A stretch of DNA of 64,000 bases from an uncultured Flavobacteriia bacterium (GTDB taxonomy: Bacteria > Bacteroidota > Bacteroidia > Flavobacteriales_D > Crocinitomicaceae). The notes under the pieces were generated by a model, which saw only the letters and a program-made list of their open reading frames with translations, had not been told where the DNA came from and did no database searches. This document shows positions 44,432-53,540 of the stretch, piece after piece (positions within the stretch are counted from its first letter, which is position 1; every line of letters begins with the position of its first letter). A program made the translations under genes and the position numbers. The DNA is taken from the NCBI GenBank assembly GCA_903873915.1, contig CAIQQH010000046.1, positions 1-64,000 on the forward strand. The letters run 5' to 3'.

Positions 44432-44806
44432 TTAGAGCATGAAATTCGTAAAGAAATCTTCGAGAATCATTTCGCGACCATCAACCAATACCGATTGAAC
44501 ACCACAAGAAGTCAAGAAACGAACGATCACATGACGCGATTTGTCAGAATTCTCTATCATTGTAATTGTTGCAATATCAGTTTTTTCATCAAACGAAATG
44601 GTGAAAATACGCGTATAAAATTTTGAGTTTTCAGCAACTTCACTGGCAGTCATACCATCAGGAAGTGTAATCAAGTATTTTCCTGAAGATTTGCTTGCAG
44701 CCAATTCAGTTTTTGATTGCGCCGCAGCGACTGTTGATCGGTCCTGAGCATGTACGGATGTTCCTGCTAAGAATAATGTTGTAAAAATCGCAAAGATTGT
44801 TTTCAT
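44432..44806 (-). CDS. Small exported protein of unknown function
   Basis: 124 aa, not recognised. Signal peptide MKTIFAIFTTLFLAGTSVHAQ, an Ala/Ser/Lys-rich linker (about 22-42), then one compact domain with KYLITLPDGMTASEVAENSKF, a cluster of beta strands (FTISFDEKTDIATITMI) and a single Cys near the end (TSCGVQ). No sorting domain and no lipobox. Preceded by rnhB in the opposite direction; has its own terminator. Confidence 0.7.
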   Translation of the reverse strand: MKTIFAIFTTLFLAGTSVHAQDRSTVAAAQSKTELAASKSSGKYLITLPDGMTASEVAENSKFYTRIFTISFDEKTDIATITMIENSDKSRHVIVRFLTSCGVQSVLVDGREMILEDFFTNFML

Positions 44807-44905
44807 AATATCGGTTTTTCTTCAGACGTAAAAATACGAGTAATCGTTGTTCTACTGCAAATGTTGGTAGCACTAAACTACAATTTTTTTGCCATATTTG
44901 TTGTG

Positions 44906-45514
44906 ATGGCAAAACTTTTACCTTTTTTGAATCAGGGGATCATTGAAGCAGGATGTGATGAGGCCGGTCGAGGCTGCTTGGCAGGTCCTGTTGTTGCAGC
45001 GGCAGTAATTCTTCCGCCAGATTTTGTCAGTAGCATCCTGAACGACTCCAAGCAGGTAAGTGAAAAAATTCGTTTAAAGTTGCGGGACGAAATTGAACGC
45101 GAGGCCTTGGCTTATTCGGTTGCTTTTGTAGATGCACCGACCATTGACCAAATCAATATTCTTCAGTCTAGTTTCTTGGCGATGCACAAGGCCTTGGATT
45201 CCCTTTCTATAGTGCCCGAACATTTGTTGATTGACGGAAATCGATTTAAACCCTACAGGGATATTCCAGCAAGCTGTGTCATCAAAGGGGACGGGAAATA
45301 CCTAAACATTGCCGCAGCATCTATTTTAGCAAAAACGTACCGCGACGATTATATGTTAACCTTGCATGAGGAATTTCCCATGTTCGATTGGAGTTCCAAC
45401 AAGGGTTATCCAACGCAAAAACATCGTTTGGCCATTGCAGAGCATGGAACTACACCTTATCACCGCATGAGTTTTACCTTACTGTCTGTGAAGCAACTTG
45501 AGCTCTTCGGGTAA
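44906..45514 (+). CDS. rnhB: Ribonuclease HII
   Basis: Removes RNA from RNA-DNA hybrids and single ribonucleotides from DNA. 202 aa from the ATG at 44906 (MAKLLPFLNQGIIEAGCDEAGRG); the frame extends to 44861 but the extra part is not conserved in the family. Catalytic DEAGRG (about 18-23), LNDSKQVSEKIR, LIDGNRF (Asp of the fourth acidic site) and KGYPTQKHRLAI are present, which distinguishes it from RNase HIII. Confidence 0.93.
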   Translation: MAKLLPFLNQGIIEAGCDEAGRGCLAGPVVAAAVILPPDFVSSILNDSKQVSEKIRLKLRDEIEREALAYSVAFVDAPTIDQINILQSSFLAMHKALDSLSIVPEHLLIDGNRFKPYRDIPASCVIKGDGKYLNIAAASILAKTYRDDYMLTLHEEFPMFDWSSNKGYPTQKHRLAIAEHGTTPYHRMSFTLLSVKQLELFG

Positions 45515-45570
45515 ACATTTTAATGTTCATTTCTATTGATTCGCATTTACAAGGATGCGCATCATTGCCG

Positions 45571-45578
45571 TACTTTTG
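45571..45578 (+). promoter_or_regulatory. -7 box TACTTTTG before the propeller/OmpA gene pair
   Basis: Exact TAnnTTTG match, 17 bp before the ATG at 45596. No clear -33 element. Confidence 0.5.
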
Positions 45579-45595
45579 GATAAATTAGTTTAGCT

Positions 45596-47767
45596 ATGTT
45601 TGCACGGTATCTTCTCATTGTTTTTGGCTTGATCAGCTTGCTGTGGATTGGATATGTAGCACTCGAAATTGTTGAAACAAATGAATCGCTTTCACCAGGT
45701 GCAGTTTTTGGGCAAGAAGATAAACGCGTATTGATTGTCAATCGGGTCAATGAAATAAATCCAGATTTAATTGGCTTCACCCCAACATCTGAGGTGGAAA
45801 AAGTAGTTTATCCCCTAATGCTTCAACTGAATAATGAACACACCATCTATTTAAGCGATAGCCGAAATCATTTCATGATTGAAAAAACACACGGTTGGTC
45901 GTCAGCAGAAGTTAAAAATCTGCTTAAAAAAGCGGGAATGGATGTGACGGAAATTGGCTTAAGATCATTTAAAATCAAGGGGTTCAATCTTCGGTATCTT
46001 CGTGACTACCTTTATTTTTCAAGTGGAGATTTATCCACCACAGATGTTCAAGGATGGACACATTTTGACCGTAAGTCAAGTGCAGCACTGGTGTCATTTG
46101 AGGCTACGGGTGTTGAGGTATCTGATGTCTATGTGCGTTCAGGCGGGATCGTTCAATTTAAAATGAAGAATGAAGACAATTTGGTGGGTAAACAGGTGGA
46201 TGACGCCGAGGTTTTTCTTCCTTCCATTCCGTCAGGAATTAATTCATACCATTTTTATGAAAAGGAATACCGCAAGGCCTTGGATGTTGATTATGCCAAA
46301 GGACCTTTATCTCAATGGTCGTCAACGGGATACATCGAAGTTGCATTCAAAGGAAAAACAGCATTAATTTCTGATTACATCGATGGTCAGGATCCACTGC
46401 AAATTTTATATGAAAAAGCGCATAAAGATGCTGAAAATGTTGAACATGAACAATTTACAGAGATAAAATTGACATCGACTTTTCCTACCTCTACGCGCTT
46501 AGGATTTCATGCATACTTGATGGGTGATTTTGTGGTTTTGGCTGATGATCAAGCCGTCTGCGAAGAAATTGTGGCAGCCTACAAAATGGGTAACACCTTA
46601 CAACGCGAAAGCGAACGCTTCTTGGTTATTTTTGGTGATTTGCCAAGGAAAGTGTCTGAACGAAACTATGGGGCAACCTCACATTTTAGCAAGACCATTT
46701 ACCGGGATAGAATCTTGCAGACCATTGTCAATATGCCTGAAAAATCAGTCAATACTGCCGATGAGTCGGCTCCAGAGTCATTTACGATGCATGTAGATGA
46801 TCAAATTGCTGACTTCCTCGTGGAAGAAGGAAATGGCAACGCATTCGTTCTATCTTCGAGTGGTAAGGTATTGCGCTTTAAAGGAGGGCAGAAGTCATGG
46901 GAACGCCGAGTGAGCGGACGTGTTATTGGTCAGGTGAGTAGTGTTAAAACAGAACGTGACGGACTAATCTTCTTTGTAACTACCTCAACAAAGATTGTTG
47001 CATTTAAGGACAATGGCGATATTGTTAATGGATTTCCGGTTGTTTTGCAAGGGAAAACAGCCGCGACGGGTGCATGCGCTTTTTTATACGGAGGAAGAGC
47101 ATATGGCGTTTTGATGACGACAGGAGGAGAGCTGTTGACCATTGGATCGTCGGGAAAGGTGGTGGCAGCAATCTCAACAGGTCTTACTTCAGTGAAACAA
47201 CTTCCCGATGTTTGGCTCAGCCAAGGGAAAATAATGTACGGGGTGCGCAGTGTCGACCGATACAGTATTTTTGAGGCTGACCGTAGAAGGGAATTGCGCA
47301 CGATTGCATTTTCAGGAAATGCAGCGTCATCAATCAAAGGGAATGAACTAATTTTGATGGCTGCTGAAGGAAACAGACTCGTGAGATTTGATCAAAAAGG
47401 GAATCCAACGGATTTGGCAAGTTCATCGTCTAAAGTGTTCGCTGCGTATGATGGCGCTCGAGAAATTTTCGCTGCAGTAAGCGCTGGACGAATCGATGTG
47501 TTTGATCGCTCATTGAGCTCGATTGGTGGATTTACAATTGAATGCAATGAAGTTGAATCTATTAGCGCATGCCGGTCGAGTACAGGTACAGTGGTTGCCG
47601 TAATTGATGGACTTGAAAACAATGTTTATCTCTACCGACTTGTGGGTGATAAATATACTGAAAGAAGAATCGAAGGAAGCACAAAGTGCCTACTTCATAA
47701 TGTTGGTGTGAATCTCCGTTTGACAACAATCGTAGATGATTACCTAATACAATATACACTTGATTAA
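45596..47767 (+). CDS. Membrane-anchored beta-propeller-like protein of unknown function
   Basis: 723 aa, not a recognised named family. One hydrophobic N-terminal segment (YLLIVFGLISLLWIGYVAL) anchors it; no lipobox. Residues about 30-380 form a globular domain without obvious motifs. The C-terminal half (about 395-720) is beta-rich with repeated strands such as NAFVLSSSGKVLRFKGG, TSTKIVAFKDNGDIVNGFPV and NRLVRFDQKGNPTDL, the look of a PQQ/WD-like propeller. It ends 9 bp before the DUF5723-OmpA gene, so the two form one transcript, and it probably acts at the inner face of the envelope together with that porin. Confidence 0.75.
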   Translation: MFARYLLIVFGLISLLWIGYVALEIVETNESLSPGAVFGQEDKRVLIVNRVNEINPDLIGFTPTSEVEKVVYPLMLQLNNEHTIYLSDSRNHFMIEKTHGWSSAEVKNLLKKAGMDVTEIGLRSFKIKGFNLRYLRDYLYFSSGDLSTTDVQGWTHFDRKSSAALVSFEATGVEVSDVYVRSGGIVQFKMKNEDNLVGKQVDDAEVFLPSIPSGINSYHFYEKEYRKALDVDYAKGPLSQWSSTGYIEVAFKGKTALISDYIDGQDPLQILYEKAHKDAENVEHEQFTEIKLTSTFPTSTRLGFHAYLMGDFVVLADDQAVCEEIVAAYKMGNTLQRESERFLVIFGDLPRKVSERNYGATSHFSKTIYRDRILQTIVNMPEKSVNTADESAPESFTMHVDDQIADFLVEEGNGNAFVLSSSGKVLRFKGGQKSWERRVSGRVIGQVSSVKTERDGLIFFVTTSTKIVAFKDNGDIVNGFPVVLQGKTAATGACAFLYGGRAYGVLMTTGGELLTIGSSGKVVAAISTGLTSVKQLPDVWLSQGKIMYGVRSVDRYSIFEADRRRELRTIAFSGNAASSIKGNELILMAAEGNRLVRFDQKGNPTDLASSSSKVFAAYDGAREIFAAVSAGRIDVFDRSLSSIGGFTIECNEVESISACRSSTGTVVAVIDGLENNVYLYRLVGDKYTERRIEGSTKCLLHNVGVNLRLTTIVDDYLIQYTLD

Positions 47768-47776
47768 TACTAACTT

Positions 47777-50290
47777 ATGAACCTAATTAAACGTATTTTA
47801 TTTTCTGCAGCGGTGTTTACTGCTACAGCATCGTATGCTCAAAATTACCTGGGAGTTATTACTAGCAATTATTCTGGGGTGATGGGAACCGACTTACAAC
47901 CCGCAAGTTTTGTGGACGGAAGATTTGTGGTAGATGTGAATCTTGGAAGTTCGAGCTTTAATTTCTACACGAACGCATTGTCTTTCGATACCAAAGGAAT
48001 GCCTGCATGGTGGACAAAGTCATTTTTAGACACAACGGTATACAATTCTTGGGCACCAAAGGATGGTCAGGCCTTCATGGATCAGTTCATCATTAAAAAC
48101 TATTCAGAAAATTCAACAAAAACATTGGGTGCATACAACAATGTACAACTCGACATCTTGAATTTTGCCTTTCACATTAATCCGAAAATTGCCATCGGAT
48201 TTTCAACGAAATTGCGTTCTATCACGAACATTGACAATGTCGACCCACAACTTGTTGTTCTCGCGGAAAATTCATTGAACTTTCCTTCACTTTGGAATAC
48301 AAAATTTAACGAAGAACTATTTTCTGTTCAACACATGACCTGGGGTGAATATGGTTTTAACTATGGGCAGGTAATCAAGGATGACGGTGAGCATTTTATG
48401 AAAGTTGGTGGTCGCCTGAAATATTTGACGGGCATTGCATCCATGTACATTCAGACCAACAACTTCAATTATGACCTTAAAAATGACGATTACTCAAACT
48501 CCCTGAGTGGAGATTTTAGTTACGGCTATTCGGCAAATCTGAACGGGGTATCTACATCATCAAATCCAGGTTTTGTTACCTCAAGCTTTGGTATGGGTGG
48601 AGATTTAGGCTTCGTATACGAATGGCGTCCTGAATGGAAAGAACATAAATATGACATGGATGGTGAGACAAACATCTGGAGAAGAAATACCAATAAATAT
48701 AAATTGCGTGCTGGTATTTCCTTGCTAGACATGGGTGGCATGAAGTTTCAAAAAAGCGACAATAGCCGAAACTTCTCTGTGAACTCAGCTAATTTATTCG
48801 ACTTGCACACCTTTGATGCAGATACTTCATTGGCTGATTTTAACGGTACTGTGGATAGCTTAATTCAAGCCTCACCGGATTGGACGGCAGGAGAAAATGT
48901 TGGCTCAACGTATTTTATGAAAACACCAACTGCTTTGAGCTTGCAACTTGATTATCACCTTGGAAGCTGGTTCTATGTAAATGCTACGGGCATGTTGAAT
49001 GTGTTGTCTAAACGCAATGGAAATCATGTGCACGTTGCCAATCAATTCTCAATTACTCCGTCGTTTGACCACCCATGGGTAGGGGTTTATTTGCCAATGT
49101 CGTACAACCAATATTCAGGTTTCAAAGCCGGTTTGGCAACGCGTTTGGGTCCTTTGACCATCGGTATGACTGATTTCAGAACTTTGTTTGCCGCAGGTAA
49201 AGTGCGAGGAACAGAATTCTATATGGGTTTGCGTGTGCCAATTTTGTATGGTCATCCAAAAGACCAAGATGGGGATAAGGTTTCTGATAAAGTGGATGAG
49301 TGCGACATCGTGCCGGGTGTTTGGGCCTTCAAAGGTTGTCCTGATACGGACGGGGACGGAATTAAAGACACAGAGGACAACTGTCCAGAAGTAGCTGGAC
49401 CTGCAGAATTTAAAGGTTGTCCAGATGCTGACGGGGATAAAATCATTGACAAAGAGGATGCATGTCCTGAATTACCGGGTCTTGCTCAGTTTAAAGGATG
49501 TCCAGACCGCGACAATGACAGCATCATTGATCCAGAAGACGATTGTCCAGATGTTGCTGGATTGAAGCGTTTTAGAGGATGTCCGGATACGGATGGTGAT
49601 GGCATCAAAGACGATGAAGATGCCTGTCCAGACGTCAATGGCCCACTTGAAAATCAAGGATGTCCGGATACAGATAAAGACGGCTTGTTTGATTTCTTGG
49701 ACGATTGTCCGGAAATAGCCGGCCCGAAAGAAAACAAAGGGTGCCCTTGGCCAGATACAGATAAAGATGGATTGTTGGATAAAGACGATGATTGTCCAAC
49801 TCTCGCTGGCCCAATTCCAAACAAAGGATGTCCTTACCAAGATACGGACAAGGATGGCGTATTGGATAAGGATGATGATTGTCCGGCAACGGCAGGACCT
49901 GCTTCCAACAAAGGATGTCCTGTAATCGAGAAAGAAGTGGAAGAAATTCTGAAAACAGCATTCTCAGCCTTGGAGTTCGAAAATGGAAAAGACATCATTA
50001 AGACAATATCATTTGCCTCTTTGGATGAATTGGCGGAGGTGTTGAAAAAGAAAACAACATGGGGACTTCAATTGACGGGCCATACGGATAACGTCGGTGA
50101 TGATCAGAAAAACTTGGTGTTGTCTAAAAAACGTGCTGAAGCGGTGAAGGTATATTTGGCATCGAAAGGCCTAGATGAGTCAAGATTCTATGTCTTGTAC
50201 TTCGGAGAATCTCAGCCGATTGCGCCGAATGATACGCCTGAAGGACGACAAAAGAATCGTCGTGTAGATATGGTGATCATCTTTAAATAA
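47777..50290 (+). CDS. DUF5723 outer-membrane protein with TSP type 3 repeats and OmpA domain
   Basis: 837 aa. Signal peptide to ATASYAQ; a beta-barrel-like DUF5723 region (about 22-490, starting NYLGVITSNYSGVMGTDLQ); an Asp-rich stretch of thrombospondin type 3 calcium-binding repeats (about 495-715), each built on DxDxDGxxD and CPDxxG with Cys pairs; and a C-terminal OmpA peptidoglycan-binding domain (about 725-837, LTGHTDNVGDDQKNLVLSKKRAEAV). At least ten repeats are visible. It spans the outer membrane to the peptidoglycan with a calcium-stiffened arm. Partner gene at 45596 directly upstream. Confidence 0.9.
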   Translation: MNLIKRILFSAAVFTATASYAQNYLGVITSNYSGVMGTDLQPASFVDGRFVVDVNLGSSSFNFYTNALSFDTKGMPAWWTKSFLDTTVYNSWAPKDGQAFMDQFIIKNYSENSTKTLGAYNNVQLDILNFAFHINPKIAIGFSTKLRSITNIDNVDPQLVVLAENSLNFPSLWNTKFNEELFSVQHMTWGEYGFNYGQVIKDDGEHFMKVGGRLKYLTGIASMYIQTNNFNYDLKNDDYSNSLSGDFSYGYSANLNGVSTSSNPGFVTSSFGMGGDLGFVYEWRPEWKEHKYDMDGETNIWRRNTNKYKLRAGISLLDMGGMKFQKSDNSRNFSVNSANLFDLHTFDADTSLADFNGTVDSLIQASPDWTAGENVGSTYFMKTPTALSLQLDYHLGSWFYVNATGMLNVLSKRNGNHVHVANQFSITPSFDHPWVGVYLPMSYNQYSGFKAGLATRLGPLTIGMTDFRTLFAAGKVRGTEFYMGLRVPILYGHPKDQDGDKVSDKVDECDIVPGVWAFKGCPDTDGDGIKDTEDNCPEVAGPAEFKGCPDADGDKIIDKEDACPELPGLAQFKGCPDRDNDSIIDPEDDCPDVAGLKRFRGCPDTDGDGIKDDEDACPDVNGPLENQGCPDTDKDGLFDFLDDCPEIAGPKENKGCPWPDTDKDGLLDKDDDCPTLAGPIPNKGCPYQDTDKDGVLDKDDDCPATAGPASNKGCPVIEKEVEEILKTAFSALEFENGKDIIKTISFASLDELAEVLKKKTTWGLQLTGHTDNVGDDQKNLVLSKKRAEAVKVYLASKGLDESRFYVLYFGESQPIAPNDTPEGRQKNRRVDMVIIFK

Positions 50291-50311
50291 TTGAGATCAA
50301 TATAGCTTGAT

Positions 50312-50340
50312 AGGGGGGAGTTTGACTTCCCCCTTTTTTT
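50312..50340 (+). terminator. Terminator after the DUF5723-OmpA gene
   Basis: AGGGGGGAG (50312-50320) pairs with CTTCCCCCT (50326-50334), one G-T wobble, then seven T. Confidence 0.85.
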
Positions 50341-50355
50341 GCGTGAAAAAATCGG

Positions 50356-50363
50356 TATTTTTG
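50356..50363 (+). promoter_or_regulatory. -7 box TATTTTTG for lnt
   Basis: Exact TAnnTTTG match that ends 4 bp before the lnt ATG at 50368, giving a leaderless or nearly leaderless transcript. A TTG at 50339 may be the -33 element (short spacing). Confidence 0.5.
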
Positions 50364-50367
50364 AGTA

Positions 50368-51972
50368 ATGTTTGAATTGTTAAGATCACAGCGCTATCTA
50401 CTCAGTATCCTTTCGGGATTACTGATGATCGTATCTTTCCCCTTTACAGGAAGTTTAACTCCTCTTGTATTTGTTGCCTGGGTTCCTTTATTCCTTGTTG
50501 CACAGAATATTTCTGAAAAAAGGTACCGCAGCGGAAAAGTGTTTGTTCATGCATACCTCACTTTTTTCATTTACAATATTGGAACGACGTGGTGGGTTTG
50601 GAATGCGTCGGAAGGAGGAGCTGCAATGGCGATTTTGCTCAATTCACTACTTATGGCGCTTACCTTTCAACTTTTCCATTTTTCAAAAAGGAAATTGAAT
50701 TTAAAATTTGCCATTTATACGCTCCCTTTGTTTTGGGTAACTTTTGAATACCTGCATTTGCGATGGGAAATGTCTTGGCCTTGGCTAATGTTTGGAAATG
50801 TTTTTTCAATCATGCCTTCTTGGGTGCAGTGGTATTCCATCACGGGTGCGCTCGGCGGTACTTTATGGGTGCTTTATGTCAATATTCTCTTGTTCGAGAT
50901 GTTTCGATCTTGGAAAAATTCAAATCGCTTGAAACTTAGAAAATACGCCTTGATGTCAGTCGTGGTAATTTTCGTGCCATTGGTATGTTCTCTGATTCAA
51001 TATGCTTCATTCACAGATCAAGGAAGGAAAATTGAAGTCGTTGCTGTACAGCCCAATATCGATCCCTACAATGAAAAGTTCAGCAGCTCTATTGAAGGAC
51101 AACTCAATACCATGTTATTCTTGGCGGATCAGAAGGTTACTCAAAAAACGGAGTTGGTGATCTTTCCAGAAACAGCACTAAGCTGGACCTTCTACGAAAG
51201 CGATTTCCCACGCTTGCCCATCTACCCGATGCTCGTTGATCACATGAAAAAATGGGGGAACGCACAGTTGTTAACTGGTGCATCGACCGCTGAATTTTTT
51301 GAACGCAAACATTCAAGGGCTTCCATGAAAATAAACGGAGGACCAGGATACATTGAAAGCTACAACAGCTCAATGATTTTGCGTGCTGAAGGAGATTTTG
51401 AGTTTTTACATAAATCGAAACTCGTTCCCGGGGTAGAAGTATTGCCTTTTTCTAATTGGTTTCCAATTTTGGAGGAATGGTCCATAGACAATGGCGGAAC
51501 TTCAGGAACTTTGGGTGTGGAAAAGGAGCCAAAGGTGTTGAGAGATGGTGATTTTTGCTTTGCACCGGTCATTTGTTACGAGTCGATTTATGGAGATTTT
51601 GTTCGCCAACAATGCGTCAAAGGTGCCGAAGCAATTTTTATCTTGACCAACGATGGGTGGTGGAAAAACACCCCAGGGTACAAGCAGCACTGCAGCTTTG
51701 CTTCGCTTCGCGCTATTGAAAACAGGAAGTCAATCGTTCGAGCAGCCAATACGGGCACAAGCTGTTTTGTCAACCAACGGGGCGATTTATCACAACAAAC
51801 AGATTGGTGGAAACCAACAGTGATTCGCGCAGATGTTTCATTAAACAAAAAGAAAACAATCTACATGCGCACGGGTGACTTACTGGCCAAGCTTGGTATG
51901 GCCTTGGCTTTCTCGCTGCTATTGTTGAGTGTGTATCGTCTTTTCGTCCCGATAAAACCAATTACTCACTGA
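50368..51972 (+). CDS. lnt: Apolipoprotein N-acyltransferase
   Basis: Adds the third acyl chain to lipoproteins in the inner membrane. 534 aa: six or so transmembrane helices (about 10-215), then a carbon-nitrogen hydrolase domain (about 220-500). The catalytic triad is visible: Glu in FPETALSWT (about 268), Lys in FLHKSKLVPGVEVLPF (about 349), and Cys in APVICYESIYG (about 402). Additional Lnt text GWWKNTPGYKQH and RAIENRKSIVRAANTG is present. Final 11 bp overlap the converging gene at 51962. Confidence 0.93.
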   Translation: MFELLRSQRYLLSILSGLLMIVSFPFTGSLTPLVFVAWVPLFLVAQNISEKRYRSGKVFVHAYLTFFIYNIGTTWWVWNASEGGAAMAILLNSLLMALTFQLFHFSKRKLNLKFAIYTLPLFWVTFEYLHLRWEMSWPWLMFGNVFSIMPSWVQWYSITGALGGTLWVLYVNILLFEMFRSWKNSNRLKLRKYALMSVVVIFVPLVCSLIQYASFTDQGRKIEVVAVQPNIDPYNEKFSSSIEGQLNTMLFLADQKVTQKTELVIFPETALSWTFYESDFPRLPIYPMLVDHMKKWGNAQLLTGASTAEFFERKHSRASMKINGGPGYIESYNSSMILRAEGDFEFLHKSKLVPGVEVLPFSNWFPILEEWSIDNGGTSGTLGVEKEPKVLRDGDFCFAPVICYESIYGDFVRQQCVKGAEAIFILTNDGWWKNTPGYKQHCSFASLRAIENRKSIVRAANTGTSCFVNQRGDLSQQTDWWKPTVIRADVSLNKKKTIYMRTGDLLAKLGMALAFSLLLLSVYRLFVPIKPITH

Positions 51973-53530
51973 TTTTCATCACACCAAATCGTTCTTTTTT
52001 GCCAAACACTGCATACAAAAGAAGTTCGTTGGAAACATAATCAATTTGAAACAATTTCGGCACTGCCAAAGCTGTGATTTCTTTTCGGTCGAAGAAAGTC
52101 TTGCGTTGCATTTCTCCCGATTCTAAGTCCAGTTCAACGAGGGCTACAGCATTCTTGTTTTTCCCAAAATTTGCTGGATAGAACCGTTCATTGGGAATAA
52201 AGTTTCCCTGCTCGTCGTAGTTGCGGATGTTATCGTTGAAAATGAAGCATAGTTTTCCATCATTCACATAGCGTTCATAGGAAGAGAATGGACCTCCATC
52301 GTTGGACGAAACTTGGTATTTATTGATTTTTTTCAGCCATTCAAATCCACCGCTCTGTCCAATTTTGAAAGCGATGATGTCGTTGTAGTAATAGGTGTAT
52401 GTGGTTCTCATCGCCCCAGTTCTCGGATCTGTGTAGGTGTGTACCACAACATAGTATTGTTCCATTGATCCGACTATACTCCCATCTTTCAATACTTCAG
52501 ATTGGCGCACAACATAATTGTAAAGTTGTGGTTCGCCTTTTCCTCGATCCTCTCTTTTCTGCGCTTTCTCCTTGTCCCGATCGCTCCAATCCTGGGTGAT
52601 GAAATCTTTCCCAAATTTCTCAAATCCTTGATCAACAAGTGCCTTTTTATCAAAGTCGGCACGTAGGAAAAACAATCCCGTAACACCACTTTTTCCTTGG
52701 TCGCCATAAATTCCAACGAAGGTAAAAATGTGATCATTATCCGAACTCATTGTCATTGCTTCGACCCGTTTTCCTTCAAGGTCGATGGTGAAATCTTCAA
52801 TTCCTTCATTGGTCAATTGCAGGATGTGCATTGCTTTATAATACAGGTAATTTCGGAAAACTCCCCTACTCTCAGGTTCAGAATATTCCATCACCGAGAT
52901 AAAATAATCCCCTTTGTTTGTGAGGTAATGTTGATAGATTTCAGATAGTTTCCCAGGGTAGGGCAATTTATAATCGCCCTCGGTTATTGTGTTCAAGTCG
53001 TTGTCGAACACCTTAAAACCGTAACGGTCTTGTTCATCTTTTTTTCCTGGAATCTCCCAAACCACTCCGAAAAACTCTTTGTTGCGTGAAGTGAGAATGT
53101 TGAAAAAACCCTTTGAACGGCCTTTTTCCAATTCGTAAGATGCAATTTCTTGAGCGCTACCAGAACGTTGCATTTCACGGTCATACTCCTGCATATACAT
53201 GTGACTTCTGCCTTCTTTTCGGTCAGATAAAAAAACGATGACCTTGCCATTAATAGTAGTGATTCCTTCAAAACTAGCCATGCCTTCGTTGGCTTGCATC
53301 ACTACTTTACCCGTTGCTGTTAGCGCCAAATTTTCATGGCTTGACATGGTGTAATTTCCAAGCAAGATACCTCCAGTCCAACGAAGGGCATAGAAGTTTT
53401 TGCCGGAATTTGGCAGAATCGAAATCATTCTACCCGTTCGGCGCGATAGTTCACTCCACTCTATGTTGTTTTGACTTCTTGCAAAAGTGTTCAGACCTAT
53501 GAACAAAGTAATGAGTAGAAAAATTTTCAT
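51962..53530 (-). CDS. Exported protein of unknown function, likely beta-propeller
   Basis: 522 aa, not recognised. Signal peptide MKIFLLITLFIGLNTFARSQ. The rest is a long series of beta strands with tetrad-like text (ITTINGKVIVFLSDRKEG, YALRWTGGILLGNYTM, MSSDNDHIFTFVGIYGD), as in periplasmic propellers of Bacteroidota. A charged insertion (DRDKEKAQKREDRGKGEP, about 310-330) and a Tyr-rich stretch (RTTYTYYYNDI) interrupt it. No T9SS sorting domain and no lipobox. Ends inside the 3' end of lnt. Confidence 0.78.
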   Translation of the reverse strand: MKIFLLITLFIGLNTFARSQNNIEWSELSRRTGRMISILPNSGKNFYALRWTGGILLGNYTMSSHENLALTATGKVVMQANEGMASFEGITTINGKVIVFLSDRKEGRSHMYMQEYDREMQRSGSAQEIASYELEKGRSKGFFNILTSRNKEFFGVVWEIPGKKDEQDRYGFKVFDNDLNTITEGDYKLPYPGKLSEIYQHYLTNKGDYFISVMEYSEPESRGVFRNYLYYKAMHILQLTNEGIEDFTIDLEGKRVEAMTMSSDNDHIFTFVGIYGDQGKSGVTGLFFLRADFDKKALVDQGFEKFGKDFITQDWSDRDKEKAQKREDRGKGEPQLYNYVVRQSEVLKDGSIVGSMEQYYVVVHTYTDPRTGAMRTTYTYYYNDIIAFKIGQSGGFEWLKKINKYQVSSNDGGPFSSYERYVNDGKLCFIFNDNIRNYDEQGNFIPNERFYPANFGKNKNAVALVELDLESGEMQRKTFFDRKEITALAVPKLFQIDYVSNELLLYAVFGKKERFGVMKISE

Positions 53531-53540
53531 TTGACTAGAA

